DNA from: Thermoplasmata archaeon | GTDB lineage: Archaea > Thermoplasmatota > Penumbrarchaeia > JAEHCK01 | Length of the DNA stretch: 32,763 nucleotides | Direction of reading: 5' to 3' | Assembly: GCA_020696345.1 (NCBI GenBank) | Contig: JAEHCK010000047.1 | Location: forward strand, 1 to 32,763 | Part shown: positions 16,897 to 25,463 of the stretch, one piece after another | Layout: every line of letters begins with the position of its first letter | How positions within the stretch are numbered: the first letter of the stretch is position 1 | Notes under the pieces: model-generated | The model's database searches: none | Seen by the model: the letters and a program-made list of their open reading frames with translations, nothing else | What the model was told of the DNA's origin: nothing | Translations under genes and position numbers: made by a program

Positions 16897-18240
16897 TTAC
16901 GTCATTCCATCAGCAAATTTAAGCTGCTGCATCAACTTCTTGCGTATTTTTCGATTGCTTGAGAACCCCTTTATCGCCTTACGCGACATGTTGTAATATT
17001 TTAGCAATTCCTTTACGTCTTTAACCTCATACCCCGCACCGCGGGAGATACGCTGAACCCGGGATGTTTTGATCTGTTGCGGGTTATTCATCTCTGTTTC
17101 AGTCATGGAATCCATGATTATTCTGAACTTCTTTAATTTTAGCTCGGTATCTTTTAGATTGGTTTTTTCCATTTTATTAGCGCCGGGCATATTCATCGGT
17201 AGAAGATTCATGACCTTTTGCAGTGGACCCATGCTGGATAGCATCTTCATCTGCTCGTACATGTCATGTAGCGTAAATTTCCCCGTCATCATTTTTCTGG
17301 CGGTTTCCTCAACATTGTCTGTATCGGCAACGTCCTGGACCTTTTCGAGTAATGTCTGAAGATCGCCCATGCCTAATAACCGCGATATGAACCTGGATGG
17401 GTCAAAGTGCTCAAGATCTTCCAGGTGTTCACCAGTGCCCACAAAGACTATTGGGGCCTTAGTTTCGGAAACCGCACTTAATGCACCACCGCCCTTTGCC
17501 GAACCGTCGAGTTTTGTCAAAACCACCCCGGTAATGCCTACCGCTTTATGAAATGCCTTGGCCTGTGGTCCCGCTTGCTGGCCAATTGTTGCATCTATGA
17601 CCAGTAACTTTTCATCTGCCTTGGTGACTTGAGATATCCTTTTGATCTCGGTGATCAGGTCTTTTTCAAGAGCGTGTCGGCCAGAAGTGTCTACAATAAT
17701 CACATCGAGATTCTTCAATTTTTTCATGCCTGCCGAAACGACCCTTACCGCATTCTTCGCCTTTGGCTCACCATAGAACGGAACATTGATCTTTTTTGCC
17801 AATTGTGATAGTTGGTCATATGCCGCTGGTCGGTGTGTGTCGCCGGCAATTAAACCTGTGGTTAACCCGCGTTTGTGAAAGAATTTCGCCAATTTACCAC
17901 ATGTTGTGGTTTTGCCGTTCCCATACAACCCCGCCAACATGATCACATGTTTTTTCAACGAGATCTCTTTTGCATTACCTAAAATTTTAACCATCTCGTC
18001 GTAAATAATGCGGATCACATGCTCATGCGAGCTCATGCCCGAGGATGGTTTTTCACTCAAGGCGCGATTCTCAACCGCATTGGTCAATTTTACGACCATT
18101 TTTACATTTACATCTGCTTGAATTAATGCACGCTGGATGTCGCGGACCACTTCTTTGATCAAGTTTTTATCCACATACGTGGCATTGGCAATTCTTTTTA
18201 GGGTGTTTCGTAAAGAACTGGCTAAGGATTCAAGAACCAC
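16897..18240 (-). CDS. srp54: Signal recognition particle GTPase SRP54
   Basis: The 447-residue protein has the full SRP54 layout: an N-terminal helical bundle (1-90); the G domain with GLYGNGKTTTCGKLA near 105, DTSGRH near 185 and TKLDGSAKGGG near 242; and a Met-rich M domain (about 300-447), with RVQRISRGAG as the SRP RNA contact. It binds 7S RNA and signal sequences emerging from ribosomes and docks with FtsY to deliver membrane and secreted proteins. That matters for the many exported products nearby, although SRP54 is a housekeeping gene and the linkage need not be functional. It starts with GTG at 18240 behind AAGGTGTGAG, a good Shine-Dalgarno match. The P-loop is slightly unusual (GLYGNGKTT where GxxGSGKTT is common) but keeps the Lys-Thr. 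Confidence 0.95.
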   Translation of the reverse strand: MVLESLASSLRNTLKRIANATYVDKNLIKEVVRDIQRALIQADVNVKMVVKLTNAVENRALSEKPSSGMSSHEHVIRIIYDEMVKILGNAKEISLKKHVIMLAGLYGNGKTTTCGKLAKFFHKRGLTTGLIAGDTHRPAAYDQLSQLAKKINVPFYGEPKAKNAVRVVSAGMKKLKNLDVIIVDTSGRHALEKDLITEIKRISQVTKADEKLLVIDATIGQQAGPQAKAFHKAVGITGVVLTKLDGSAKGGGALSAVSETKAPIVFVGTGEHLEDLEHFDPSRFISRLLGMGDLQTLLEKVQDVADTDNVEETARKMMTGKFTLHDMYEQMKMLSSMGPLQKVMNLLPMNMPGANKMEKTNLKDTELKLKKFRIIMDSMTETEMNNPQQIKTSRVQRISRGAGYEVKDVKELLKYYNMSRKAIKGFSSNRKIRKKLMQQLKFADGMT

Positions 18241-18371
18241 TTGCTCACACCTTATTTAGATTTTTATACAATAATGATATAATTAAGTTTTTTTATTTAT
18301 CGGGTAAATGTGGATATCATATTAGGTTATAAATGTATTTGAAATTATCAGACTTGGTTATCACTAAGTAG

Positions 18372-18739
18372 TGGTCGGGTAGAATTATTGTAGAACTGTA
18401 ATCGTGAATATTTGAGGATGGACTGATAGATACCTTGATTAATTATTGATTAATAGATGCCTTGTTGAATTATTGATATTAAGATTCCAGAATAATTTAT
18501 TAAGGAATAGATAAATGATATCTCAGCTGTATATAATCTCCGTATGGTATCACTTAAACATCAAATCTACAAGTGATCAGATATACAATAGATCTGCATG
18601 GGATCAACTGAACATCAATCCAGCCTGACTACGATCCAGCATCAACCCCGCTCGATTACGATTCATTATTAATTTATCTCGATTACAGTTCAGTATAAAT
18701 TCAGCTCGACCACGATCCATTATAAAAATATTAAGATAA
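18372..18739. repeat. 27-bp tandem array switching orientation (element E5)
   Basis: Left-sense units start at 18372, 18399, 18426, 18453 and 18480. After a 17-base junction, right-sense units start at 18524, 18551, 18578, 18605, 18632, 18659, 18686 and 18713 (the last decayed). All steps within an arm are 27. Right units tend to read CGATCCAGCATCAA and then CTCGATTA. The unit at 18372 matches the reverse complement of the unit at 18686 at 19 of 27 positions. The array fills most of the 623-base gap upstream of srp54; no gene is visible in this gap. Confidence 0.82.
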
Positions 18740-18863
18740 CATTCCTACATATATTTGCAAAGGAACATTTCATTATTAAATAGGCATCACTACAACTAGT
18801 CAATGATCATTCGGTGTAACATTAAATAAATAATTCAGTAACAATGCTTTATTGTTTTTATTC

Positions 18864-21116
18864 TTACTGAACAGTCACGCGTTCATTACAGCTTGGACAA
18901 TATACTTCTACGGGTGCGCCGGTTGTTTCTGCAGAGAAAATGTTATTACAATATGGACAGGCAAATTCCTTGACGGCCGGTTCGGTTGTTGGTGTTTCCG
19001 TAGGTGCAGGTGTAGGTTCAGGTGTGGGTGCGGGTGTTGGCGTTGGTGCTTCTATGGGTGCGGGCGCTTCGGTGGGTGCTGGCGCAGGTATAGGTTCAGG
19101 TAATGGCTCCGGGGCCGGTGTGGGTGTTGGCATTGGTGCTTCTATGGGTACAAGTGCTTCTATGGGTACAAGTGCTTCTATGGGTACAAGTGCTTCTATG
19201 GGTACAGGTGCCTCGGTGGGTGCTGGTGCAGGTGTCGGTATTGGCTCTGGGGCTGGTGCTGGCGCAGGTATTGACAGTGGCTCGGCAAATGATACTGCAA
19301 TGCGCTCGGCTGCTTGATCTAATGCGGGTAGGTCAGCTATGCCGGGCAATCCTTTCTTAAGTGCTTCATTGAGTGCGGCTTCACGGGCCAAGATCTTATG
19401 TTCATTTTCAATTAAAGCCTTCTCCCTTTCAATTATCTTTGATTTTGTAATACTGATCTCGTCCTCAAGTTCATTTACTTTCTTTTCGCGGCCAACATTA
19501 ATGTCTCGTTGCCTGAGCACTTCTTCTACCAGGGCGGACAATCTCTTCTCATATTCCATAATCGCACCCTGGCGCGTTAGAACATCATTTTCTCGTTCGA
19601 TGATCTCCTTCTTCTCGCGATTGTTCAATATTTCTTCGCGTTCTACAAGTGCTTTTTCCCTAATAATTGCCGAGCCTTCTTTTTTAGTTACCTCGGATTC
19701 ATGTGCATCCAGTCCAATCTCTTTCTCAACAAGTTTATTTTGATATTGCTGGATGCTGGTGCGTTCACCATCTAAGTTGTTTCTGATCTCTTTGAAACCC
19801 TCTTGTTGTTTTTCTAATTCATTTCTATAATTCTCAACTTCTGAGGTGCGAATTTGTAAAGCGTTCTCTTTTGCCTTGAAATCGATCTCCAATTGACTTT
19901 TACGTGCTTCCAGAAGCTTTGAACTGTCCTCTTCCATTTTTGTTTGTATATCTTTTTCTTTGTCACGTGCACGAACATCTAATTCATTCATCTTCATAGC
20001 TTCGCGATCGGTGGCTAGTTTTTCATACTCATTTATCTTTAGTTTAAGCTTCTCCTCCAGGCCCTTCTCGTATTCTCGTCGAAGTGTTTCATCTTGCTCT
20101 TTTATCTTCTTTTCCCAATCTAGATCCTTATCACGCATCTGAGAGTCCTTTTCACGTAATTTTTCGGTCTCACGCTCCAATGCCAGTCTATCATATTCAG
20201 TCATCTGGATCTTGACTTTTTCTTCTAATGTATTATTAAACTCTTTTTTAAGTGCTTCCTCTTGCTCTTTCAGTTTCTTCTGCCAATCATCTTCTTTTGT
20301 ACGGCCACGAATTTCCATTTCGTTCATTCTTGAAGCTTCGCGGGCAATTGCATTTTTATCATGATCTGCCATTTGTTGTTTGAGCTTTTCCCCATAGGTC
20401 CTTTCGAACTCTATACGCAGTGATGCTTCCTGGAGCTTGAGCTTCTCTTCATGTTCCGCTTCCAGTTTCTTACGGAGGTCTGCCTCACTGACCATGTCTT
20501 CATATTCCGCTTCCAGTTTCTTACGAAGTTCCGCCTCACTGGTCGGTTGCTCTTGAGCGGCAGCGGTGTACGGCCCTTCGGCCGTTGTCGGCGGTTGCTC
20601 CTGCGGTGGCGGCGAACCTCCGGCCATAGTGGTCATGGGTGGTGGTACAGGTGCAGGTGTATCTGTATTGGTGGTCTGGGGTGTCTGGGGTGTCTGGGGG
20701 ATCTGGGGGATCTGTTGTGGTTGTGCTTGTGGTTGTGGTTGTGCTTGTGCTTGCTTGTGTTTTTCGTTCCACTCGTTGATGACATTTAGTATTGAAGTGA
20801 CCTCGGTCTCACACTGTGGGCCAGTATCTACCGTGCTCCCAAGCATCGCCTTTTTAATAAGGCCCTGGTTATCAGTATAATCCAATTGGATCATATTAAT
20901 TGATGATCCCGGTATCTGCTGGAGGGAAAAATTGGATACGTCATTGATCTCAAATTGGTATCTCTGCCCATTAAAAATAATATTATTTGGTAAGATCTTT
21001 AACGCACCCATATCTTCATACGTTTTTGTCTTTGTTGGTACAACAAAATATTCATAACTACTAAAAGAACAATCGATGTTCTGCTCCATTCCTTGAGGTA
21101 TAGTCCCGTCTGGCAT
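18864..21116 (-). CDS. Long coiled-coil protein with PH-like N-domain, Pro/Ala repeats and C-terminal zinc ribbon
   Basis: The start at 21116 is fixed by GGAGGAG 5 bases upstream; an ATG 15 bases earlier precedes that site. The 750-residue product has a compact N-terminal domain (1-115) with alternating strands that could be PH- or GRAM-like. A Gln/Pro/Thr linker follows (PQIPQTPQTPQT). Residues about 175-570 are almost unbroken charged heptads (KKLKEQEEALKKEF type), a long coiled coil. A Pro/Ala/Glu-rich stretch then includes four VPIEAL-type 6-residue repeats. The last 35 residues form a Cys4 zinc ribbon (CPYC, then CPSC). There is no signal peptide or membrane helix, so it is cytoplasmic. 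Rod-like proteins of this sort often act as scaffolds or cytoskeletal elements; that role is inferred. The zinc ribbon recalls those in the two membrane proteins at 3.2 and 21.2 kb. Confidence 0.78.
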   Translation of the reverse strand: MPDGTIPQGMEQNIDCSFSSYEYFVVPTKTKTYEDMGALKILPNNIIFNGQRYQFEINDVSNFSLQQIPGSSINMIQLDYTDNQGLIKKAMLGSTVDTGPQCETEVTSILNVINEWNEKHKQAQAQPQPQAQPQQIPQIPQTPQTPQTTNTDTPAPVPPPMTTMAGGSPPPQEQPPTTAEGPYTAAAQEQPTSEAELRKKLEAEYEDMVSEADLRKKLEAEHEEKLKLQEASLRIEFERTYGEKLKQQMADHDKNAIAREASRMNEMEIRGRTKEDDWQKKLKEQEEALKKEFNNTLEEKVKIQMTEYDRLALERETEKLREKDSQMRDKDLDWEKKIKEQDETLRREYEKGLEEKLKLKINEYEKLATDREAMKMNELDVRARDKEKDIQTKMEEDSSKLLEARKSQLEIDFKAKENALQIRTSEVENYRNELEKQQEGFKEIRNNLDGERTSIQQYQNKLVEKEIGLDAHESEVTKKEGSAIIREKALVEREEILNNREKKEIIERENDVLTRQGAIMEYEKRLSALVEEVLRQRDINVGREKKVNELEDEISITKSKIIEREKALIENEHKILAREAALNEALKKGLPGIADLPALDQAAERIAVSFAEPLSIPAPAPAPEPIPTPAPAPTEAPVPIEALVPIEALVPIEALVPIEAPMPTPTPAPEPLPEPIPAPAPTEAPAPIEAPTPTPAPTPEPTPAPTETPTTEPAVKEFACPYCNNIFSAETTGAPVEVYCPSCNERVTVQ
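19141..19212. repeat. 18-bp in-frame tandem repeat
   Basis: Four successive copies of TCTATGGGTACAAGTGCT (the last with two changes) encode the 6-residue repeat in the Pro/Ala linker of the coiled-coil protein. Confidence 0.85.
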
Positions 21117-21121
21117 ATATT

Positions 21122-21128
21122 CTCCTCC
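21122..21128 (-). promoter_or_regulatory. Shine-Dalgarno site of the coiled-coil gene
   Basis: GGGAGGA on the minus strand ends 5 bases before the ATG at 21116 and rules out the earlier in-frame ATG, which overlaps it. Confidence 0.75.
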
Positions 21129-21243
21129 CATATTGTCAATACTTTTATGATTTAAAAATATTGCGCAATTTAGTGGTTTTAGGTAATAAGTTATAATTTA
21201 TAATTGTTTTCCTGTTTAAACAATATTATTTGAATTTTTTATT

Positions 21244-23187
21244 CTATTCGAGTTCGGTTCCGCATTTTGGGCAGGTTTTTGCCTGTTCATTGACAGACGC
21301 TCCGCACATGGAGCACATATACATGTCTTCATCTTCAGACCCGGATAAGGTCTCGGGTAAGGTCTGTTTCGTCTTTTTTAACTTTTTCTCCTCATGGGCC
21401 GTAACCTTGTAGGCATGCCGAGCTCGCTTAGTATCGCCATCTACTTTTTTATTTTTCTTACTGTCATCGAATTTTAGATCGCATCCAGGACAGCGTTTTT
21501 CAGTTTTACCAACCACGGCACCGCATTCAGAGCAATACATACTTTCTGTCTTTTCAATTCTACCGTCCTTTCCATTCTGTGATTTCAAACCTGTCTTTTT
21601 GTCTGCAGCTGCCGATGTGCCCAATACATCTATGAATACTTTCCCACATACGGGGCATTCATCGGCCTCGGCGCTTAATTTTGTCAAACACCCGGAACAT
21701 TCGAATTCGTCACCCTCGAATAACTCTCCACAATGCGGGCAAAATGCGGCATCTTCCGTGACTTGAGTGCCGCATTCCGAGCATGTTATGAGACCACTAT
21801 TAACAATGCCGCCCGCCCCACGTTTACCTTCAACGCCCAATAGGTTACCAAACTTATCAAGGCCAAGCTTTTTCTTGGCCAAATAAATGTTTATACTAAA
21901 TAAAATTATAAATACCGAAATAATCACCATTATGCAAATGCAATACATCAATAACATATCTTGAATATCGGTTCCCTTATCTTCCTTTTTTTTCGTCATA
22001 TTGATTATTTGGTCAATGGCCGAATTTTCAGCAGTAAGAATAATATATTTGCTGCCTGAATATTTTTTATTTTCATTACTTGCGGTGATCTTGAACGGGT
22101 TATGATCTATCACTTCATCCGATCTAACGTTCATCGACTTCAGAGCTATCCATGCAAGCCCGCCGCTTTCATTGGTCTCACCGGAGAAGACCTCTGCCGA
22201 GGTGTTGTCGACTATCGTTATTTTTACCGAACCTATTGGCTCTCCCTTTTTTGTTGTTGTTAATAGATGCAGGTACCAATTAAACGTGATCTCCGAGCTG
22301 TTGTCGAGTTCGATGTAATTCTCAATCTTGTCAAATCCCGGGCCCGATAGGTTCATATTGACGACCGTAAGGTTCGACGCCTGCAGCTTAAAAATAAATT
22401 GCTCATTTTCAATCTTTAGCTGCGGTGGTGTGATGATCTTGTAAGCGGGCTGTGAAATGATGAATGTACAGTTGATCGTTTTAATGGCCGCCCCACCCCC
22501 CGAATTGATCAAATTACACGACGCGTTGGAGTTGTCATGGAATTCACTATTGATTATCTGTATATTTTCTGAATTGATAATCTCGATACCGTAATTATTG
22601 AACATAAATGAACAATTATTAATGGTCACATTTGAAATATTGTTCAAACTCAAGCCGGTATAACCGCCGAAGAATTCGCAGTCTTCAATACTTATGATCG
22701 ATGATTCTATCCTGAACGCGGGTTTCATAAAATGACTACTCAGAATAAAATCACATTTCTTCATGTCCAGCACAGCGCCTGGCTCGACAATGATCTGATA
22801 TCTCAATTCGGCGGTTGGAGAGAAAAGTATCCGGGTTGTTAAGTTATCCAATTCCAACTTACCTCCGGGAAGAACTTGTATGGTTGGTGTGCCGTTACCG
22901 GTATTATTGAAGCCAAGATTGACATCCCTAAGAACAAGCTCGCCATCAATATCTACAATTATACTGCCCGAAGAATTGATCACGATATTTCCATCGATAA
23001 ACTTGGTGTTATTTGTTATCCTAGTTTCGTTATCGATAAACCAATATCTGGAAGTATCAGGCCGCGGCCTTCCTTGAGCAGTCCAACTTGAATTGTTGGT
23101 TGCTGCCGTAACAATAATCATGCTGGGTGCTAATAATAAAAACAAGGATAAAAGTAATAATGGAACAGTATATAATGGACAACGCAT
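21244..23187 (-). CDS. Membrane protein with beta-helix exterior and four cytoplasmic zinc ribbons
   Basis: The 647-residue product opens with a clear signal peptide (LLLLSLFLLLAPSMIIV). Residues about 50-250 hold turns of the NITNNSF/NNTIENCEF type (for example VTINNCSFMFNNYGIEIINS), the mark of right-handed parallel beta-helices. A strand-rich domain precedes one membrane helix at about 415-440 (YCICIMVIISVFIILFSI). The cytoplasmic tail carries four two-knuckle zinc ribbons (CSECG...CPHCG, CSGC...CPVCG, CSECG...CPGC, CSMCG...CPKCG) separated by Lys/Gly-rich linkers. Beta-helices usually bind or cleave polysaccharide, but no catalytic residues are visible, so binding is more likely. The ribbons may recruit partners inside. 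It lies 127 bases upstream of the coiled-coil gene on the same strand, so co-transcription is possible. AAGGTTG about 14 bases before the ATG is a weak Shine-Dalgarno site. Confidence 0.82.
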   Translation of the reverse strand: MRCPLYTVPLLLLSLFLLLAPSMIIVTAATNNSSWTAQGRPRPDTSRYWFIDNETRITNNTKFIDGNIVINSSGSIIVDIDGELVLRDVNLGFNNTGNGTPTIQVLPGGKLELDNLTTRILFSPTAELRYQIIVEPGAVLDMKKCDFILSSHFMKPAFRIESSIISIEDCEFFGGYTGLSLNNISNVTINNCSFMFNNYGIEIINSENIQIINSEFHDNSNASCNLINSGGGAAIKTINCTFIISQPAYKIITPPQLKIENEQFIFKLQASNLTVVNMNLSGPGFDKIENYIELDNSSEITFNWYLHLLTTTKKGEPIGSVKITIVDNTSAEVFSGETNESGGLAWIALKSMNVRSDEVIDHNPFKITASNENKKYSGSKYIILTAENSAIDQIINMTKKKEDKGTDIQDMLLMYCICIMVIISVFIILFSINIYLAKKKLGLDKFGNLLGVEGKRGAGGIVNSGLITCSECGTQVTEDAAFCPHCGELFEGDEFECSGCLTKLSAEADECPVCGKVFIDVLGTSAAADKKTGLKSQNGKDGRIEKTESMYCSECGAVVGKTEKRCPGCDLKFDDSKKNKKVDGDTKRARHAYKVTAHEEKKLKKTKQTLPETLSGSEDEDMYMCSMCGASVNEQAKTCPKCGTELE

Positions 23188-23385
23188 GTGTGTTTAACAA
23201 CCTTCTGATTTATATTATTTGTTGATGTATTTTTATGTGTAAATGTGTGGGTTTAGGAGTGTGTGAGTTAAGCTAGTTGTCAGTTACCAGTTGTCAGATG
23301 TCAGTTTAATGATTTTGAACTGAAAAACTAACAAAAATAAATTTAGTTAATGAGTGATTCTTATTTTTATATGGAGTTAGAATTC

Positions 23386-23421
23386 TTTTGATCAAATATG
23401 GATAATATCCAGAATTCTAAC
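23386..23421. repeat. Dispersed hairpin with GTTAGAATTCT arms, copy 1
   Basis: GTTAGAATTCT (23386-23396) and its perfect reverse complement AGAATTCTAAC (23411-23421) flank a 14-base loop. A second copy with the same arms but another loop lies at 32553-32596. It occupies part of the 343-base gap between mutL and the beta-helix gene. Confidence 0.7.
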
Positions 23422-23460
23422 ACCTAAAAACAGGGAACTGAGACTATATTTAACCCCTAC

Positions 23461-23475
23461 TGACCCCTGAATTGT
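23461..23475. repeat. Dispersed low-complexity intergenic motif, copy 2
   Basis: The 15-base TGACCCCTGAATTGT also occurs at 7191-7205. In both places it follows, at some distance, CAGTTACCAG/AACTAGTAACTAG-like short repeats (7150-7185 and 23270-23305). These look like parts of a decaying intergenic repeat. Confidence 0.45.
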
Positions 23476-23530
23476 AATCCCTAACTCCAATTTTTACTTT
23501 TGAAATTTAACCTTTAACTTTTCCAATGCC

Positions 23531-25423
23531 TTAAACAATCCTTTTAAACAGTTTTCTCAGCTGGTTATCTGTCACCGATATTATCGTGGGCCTGCCGTGG
23601 GCACATGTATACGGGTTTTCGATGCTGTATAATTCGCCCAGTAGCTCTCTGATCTCGAACAAGCTTAATGATTTGCCCGCTTTGATGGCGGCTTTGCAAG
23701 CCATGATCTGGATCATCTCTTCTTTGATACGTTCGGGTTCCTTTTCCTTGGTCACATTGATCAAACCGTTGATGATGTCGTGTAAGATCTCCGGTGCTTG
23801 TAACCTACCCAAAATGATCGGTATTCCTTTCACAAAATAACTGTTTCTCCCAAGCTCATCGATGACGAAATTCAGCTCTTTGAAGATATCGAGGTTGTTT
23901 TGCAGTAAACCCCGTTCCTTTGGTGTTAGTTCCAGTTCCACCGGTTCCAGCAGCTCCTGGGTGGACATGCTCATTGCATTGTACCGATGCTTTATCTTTT
24001 CATACATGATACGTTCATGGGCGGCGTGCTGGTCGATTATTATTAAACTTTCTCCAGCCTGGGCAATTATATAAGTATCCAGAATTTGTCCTATAGGTTC
24101 AATTTCCGGTAATGTTGAGGTTTTTCGTAGTGCGTGTATTTCCTGTGTTGTGTCACGAGTCTCGGGTTTCAACAGGCTTTGTCTAATACCCTGGCCTATG
24201 GTGGGTGTGTATGGGTCCGGTGGTTGTTTGCCCATCTGGGTAGCGGCCCGCGACTGTTCGTGGGGGGCGGGTAATGACGCATAATACCCTGGCTTACCCA
24301 CGCCGAATGTGGTAATGGCCTTAAGTGACACGGTCTGTATTTGCGGTTTCGAGGTTACTTTTACCTCGGGGATCATATCGTGACTGCGAAGTGTGTCCTG
24401 CACTGCCTTGTGGATCAATTTGTAAATTGTTCGCTCGCTCTTGAATCTCGCCTGCAGCTTGGTTGGCGAGATATTTACATCCACTTCACCTGGGTTTATA
24501 TTGATAAATAAGATCGCCACCGGGTGCCTATTCTTCATCACAAGCGTACGATAAGCGTCTTTTATAGCATCACTTACCACCCTACTTTGAACATGCCTGT
24601 CGTTCACATAGAGTGATTGGTATGTCCTGTCGCCTCGGGTCATAGAAGGTTTACTTATATATCCGGAAATAGAGATTGGGCCGTCCTCCGTATCTTGATT
24701 TTGATCGTGATCTGTTTTTTGTTCGTCCGCTGCAGCCTGGGTTGTAACGGGCAGTAGGTTCCGGACCAGTTCCTTTCCATAAATGTTAACTAAATTATTA
24801 AGCATATCTTTTACGGCTGGAAAGTTCAACAACTCGTGACCATTATGTATCAGCTTGAATCCTATAGAAGAGTGGCAGATCGCAATTTGTGTAACTACAT
24901 CGATAATATGGGCCAATTCGGTCTGGTCCGATTTCAAATATTTATACCTGGCAGGCAAGTTATAGAATAAATCTTTCACTTTGATGGTTGTGCCCTTCGC
25001 ACAGCCGATCTCGGATATCCCCATTACAACGCCGCCCTCCATGTACAGTTTTCGACCTGGTATATGTTCCCCGTCACAGGTAATACAATTCACCAACGCC
25101 ACAGCCGCGATGCTTGCTAACGCTTCGCCGCGGAAACCCAAGGTGGATAATTTAAAGATGTCATTGATCTTGTCTATTTTGCTTGTGCTATGTTTCTCGA
25201 AAGCGAGTTTTACATCGTCGGGACCAATCCCGTCACCATCATCGGTCACCCTGATCAGTTTTCGACCGGCCCCTTCGAGTTCTATAACTATCTTTTTACC
25301 ATGAGCGTCAATTGCGTTCTCTACCAGCTCCTTCACAACCGATGCGGGGCGTTCCACCACCTCACCTGCTGCGATCTGGTTCACGGTCTTTTTATCTAAT
25401 ACCTTAATTTTCTTATTCGGCAT
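23531..25423 (-). CDS. mutL: DNA mismatch repair protein MutL with endonuclease motif
   Basis: The 630-residue protein has the GHKL ATPase N-terminus: VVKELVENAIDA near 28-39, DDGDGI near 59, and LGFRGEALASI near 94. The C-terminal domain holds DQHAAHERIMYE near 464, which matches DQHA-x2-E-x4-E of nicking MutL proteins. The companion motifs ACKAAIKAG (near 575) and CAHGRPT (near 607) are also present. It should therefore nick the strand to be repaired after MutS recognises a mismatch; no MutH is expected. The gene follows mutS by 40 bases on the same strand. GGTGC 8 bases before the ATG is a weak Shine-Dalgarno site. The family is bacterial-type and is found in some mesophilic archaea, probably by transfer. 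Confidence 0.95.
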   Translation of the reverse strand: MPNKKIKVLDKKTVNQIAAGEVVERPASVVKELVENAIDAHGKKIVIELEGAGRKLIRVTDDGDGIGPDDVKLAFEKHSTSKIDKINDIFKLSTLGFRGEALASIAAVALVNCITCDGEHIPGRKLYMEGGVVMGISEIGCAKGTTIKVKDLFYNLPARYKYLKSDQTELAHIIDVVTQIAICHSSIGFKLIHNGHELLNFPAVKDMLNNLVNIYGKELVRNLLPVTTQAAADEQKTDHDQNQDTEDGPISISGYISKPSMTRGDRTYQSLYVNDRHVQSRVVSDAIKDAYRTLVMKNRHPVAILFININPGEVDVNISPTKLQARFKSERTIYKLIHKAVQDTLRSHDMIPEVKVTSKPQIQTVSLKAITTFGVGKPGYYASLPAPHEQSRAATQMGKQPPDPYTPTIGQGIRQSLLKPETRDTTQEIHALRKTSTLPEIEPIGQILDTYIIAQAGESLIIIDQHAAHERIMYEKIKHRYNAMSMSTQELLEPVELELTPKERGLLQNNLDIFKELNFVIDELGRNSYFVKGIPIILGRLQAPEILHDIINGLINVTKEKEPERIKEEMIQIMACKAAIKAGKSLSLFEIRELLGELYSIENPYTCAHGRPTIISVTDNQLRKLFKRIV

Positions 25424-25463
25424 ATTTCAAGCACCATGTTGAATTGTTTTGTTTAATTTGCTT

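Noticed and set aside
10123-18739. CRISPR arrays, suggested by 27-28-bp periodic units
   Set aside because: The units abut directly without unique spacers, vary along their whole length, and reverse orientation inside each locus. No cas gene is present.
18940-19317. Plus-strand Gly/Ala/Val-rich frame
   Set aside because: It mirrors the Pro/Ala/Glu repeats of the coiled-coil gene on the minus strand and has no start signals.
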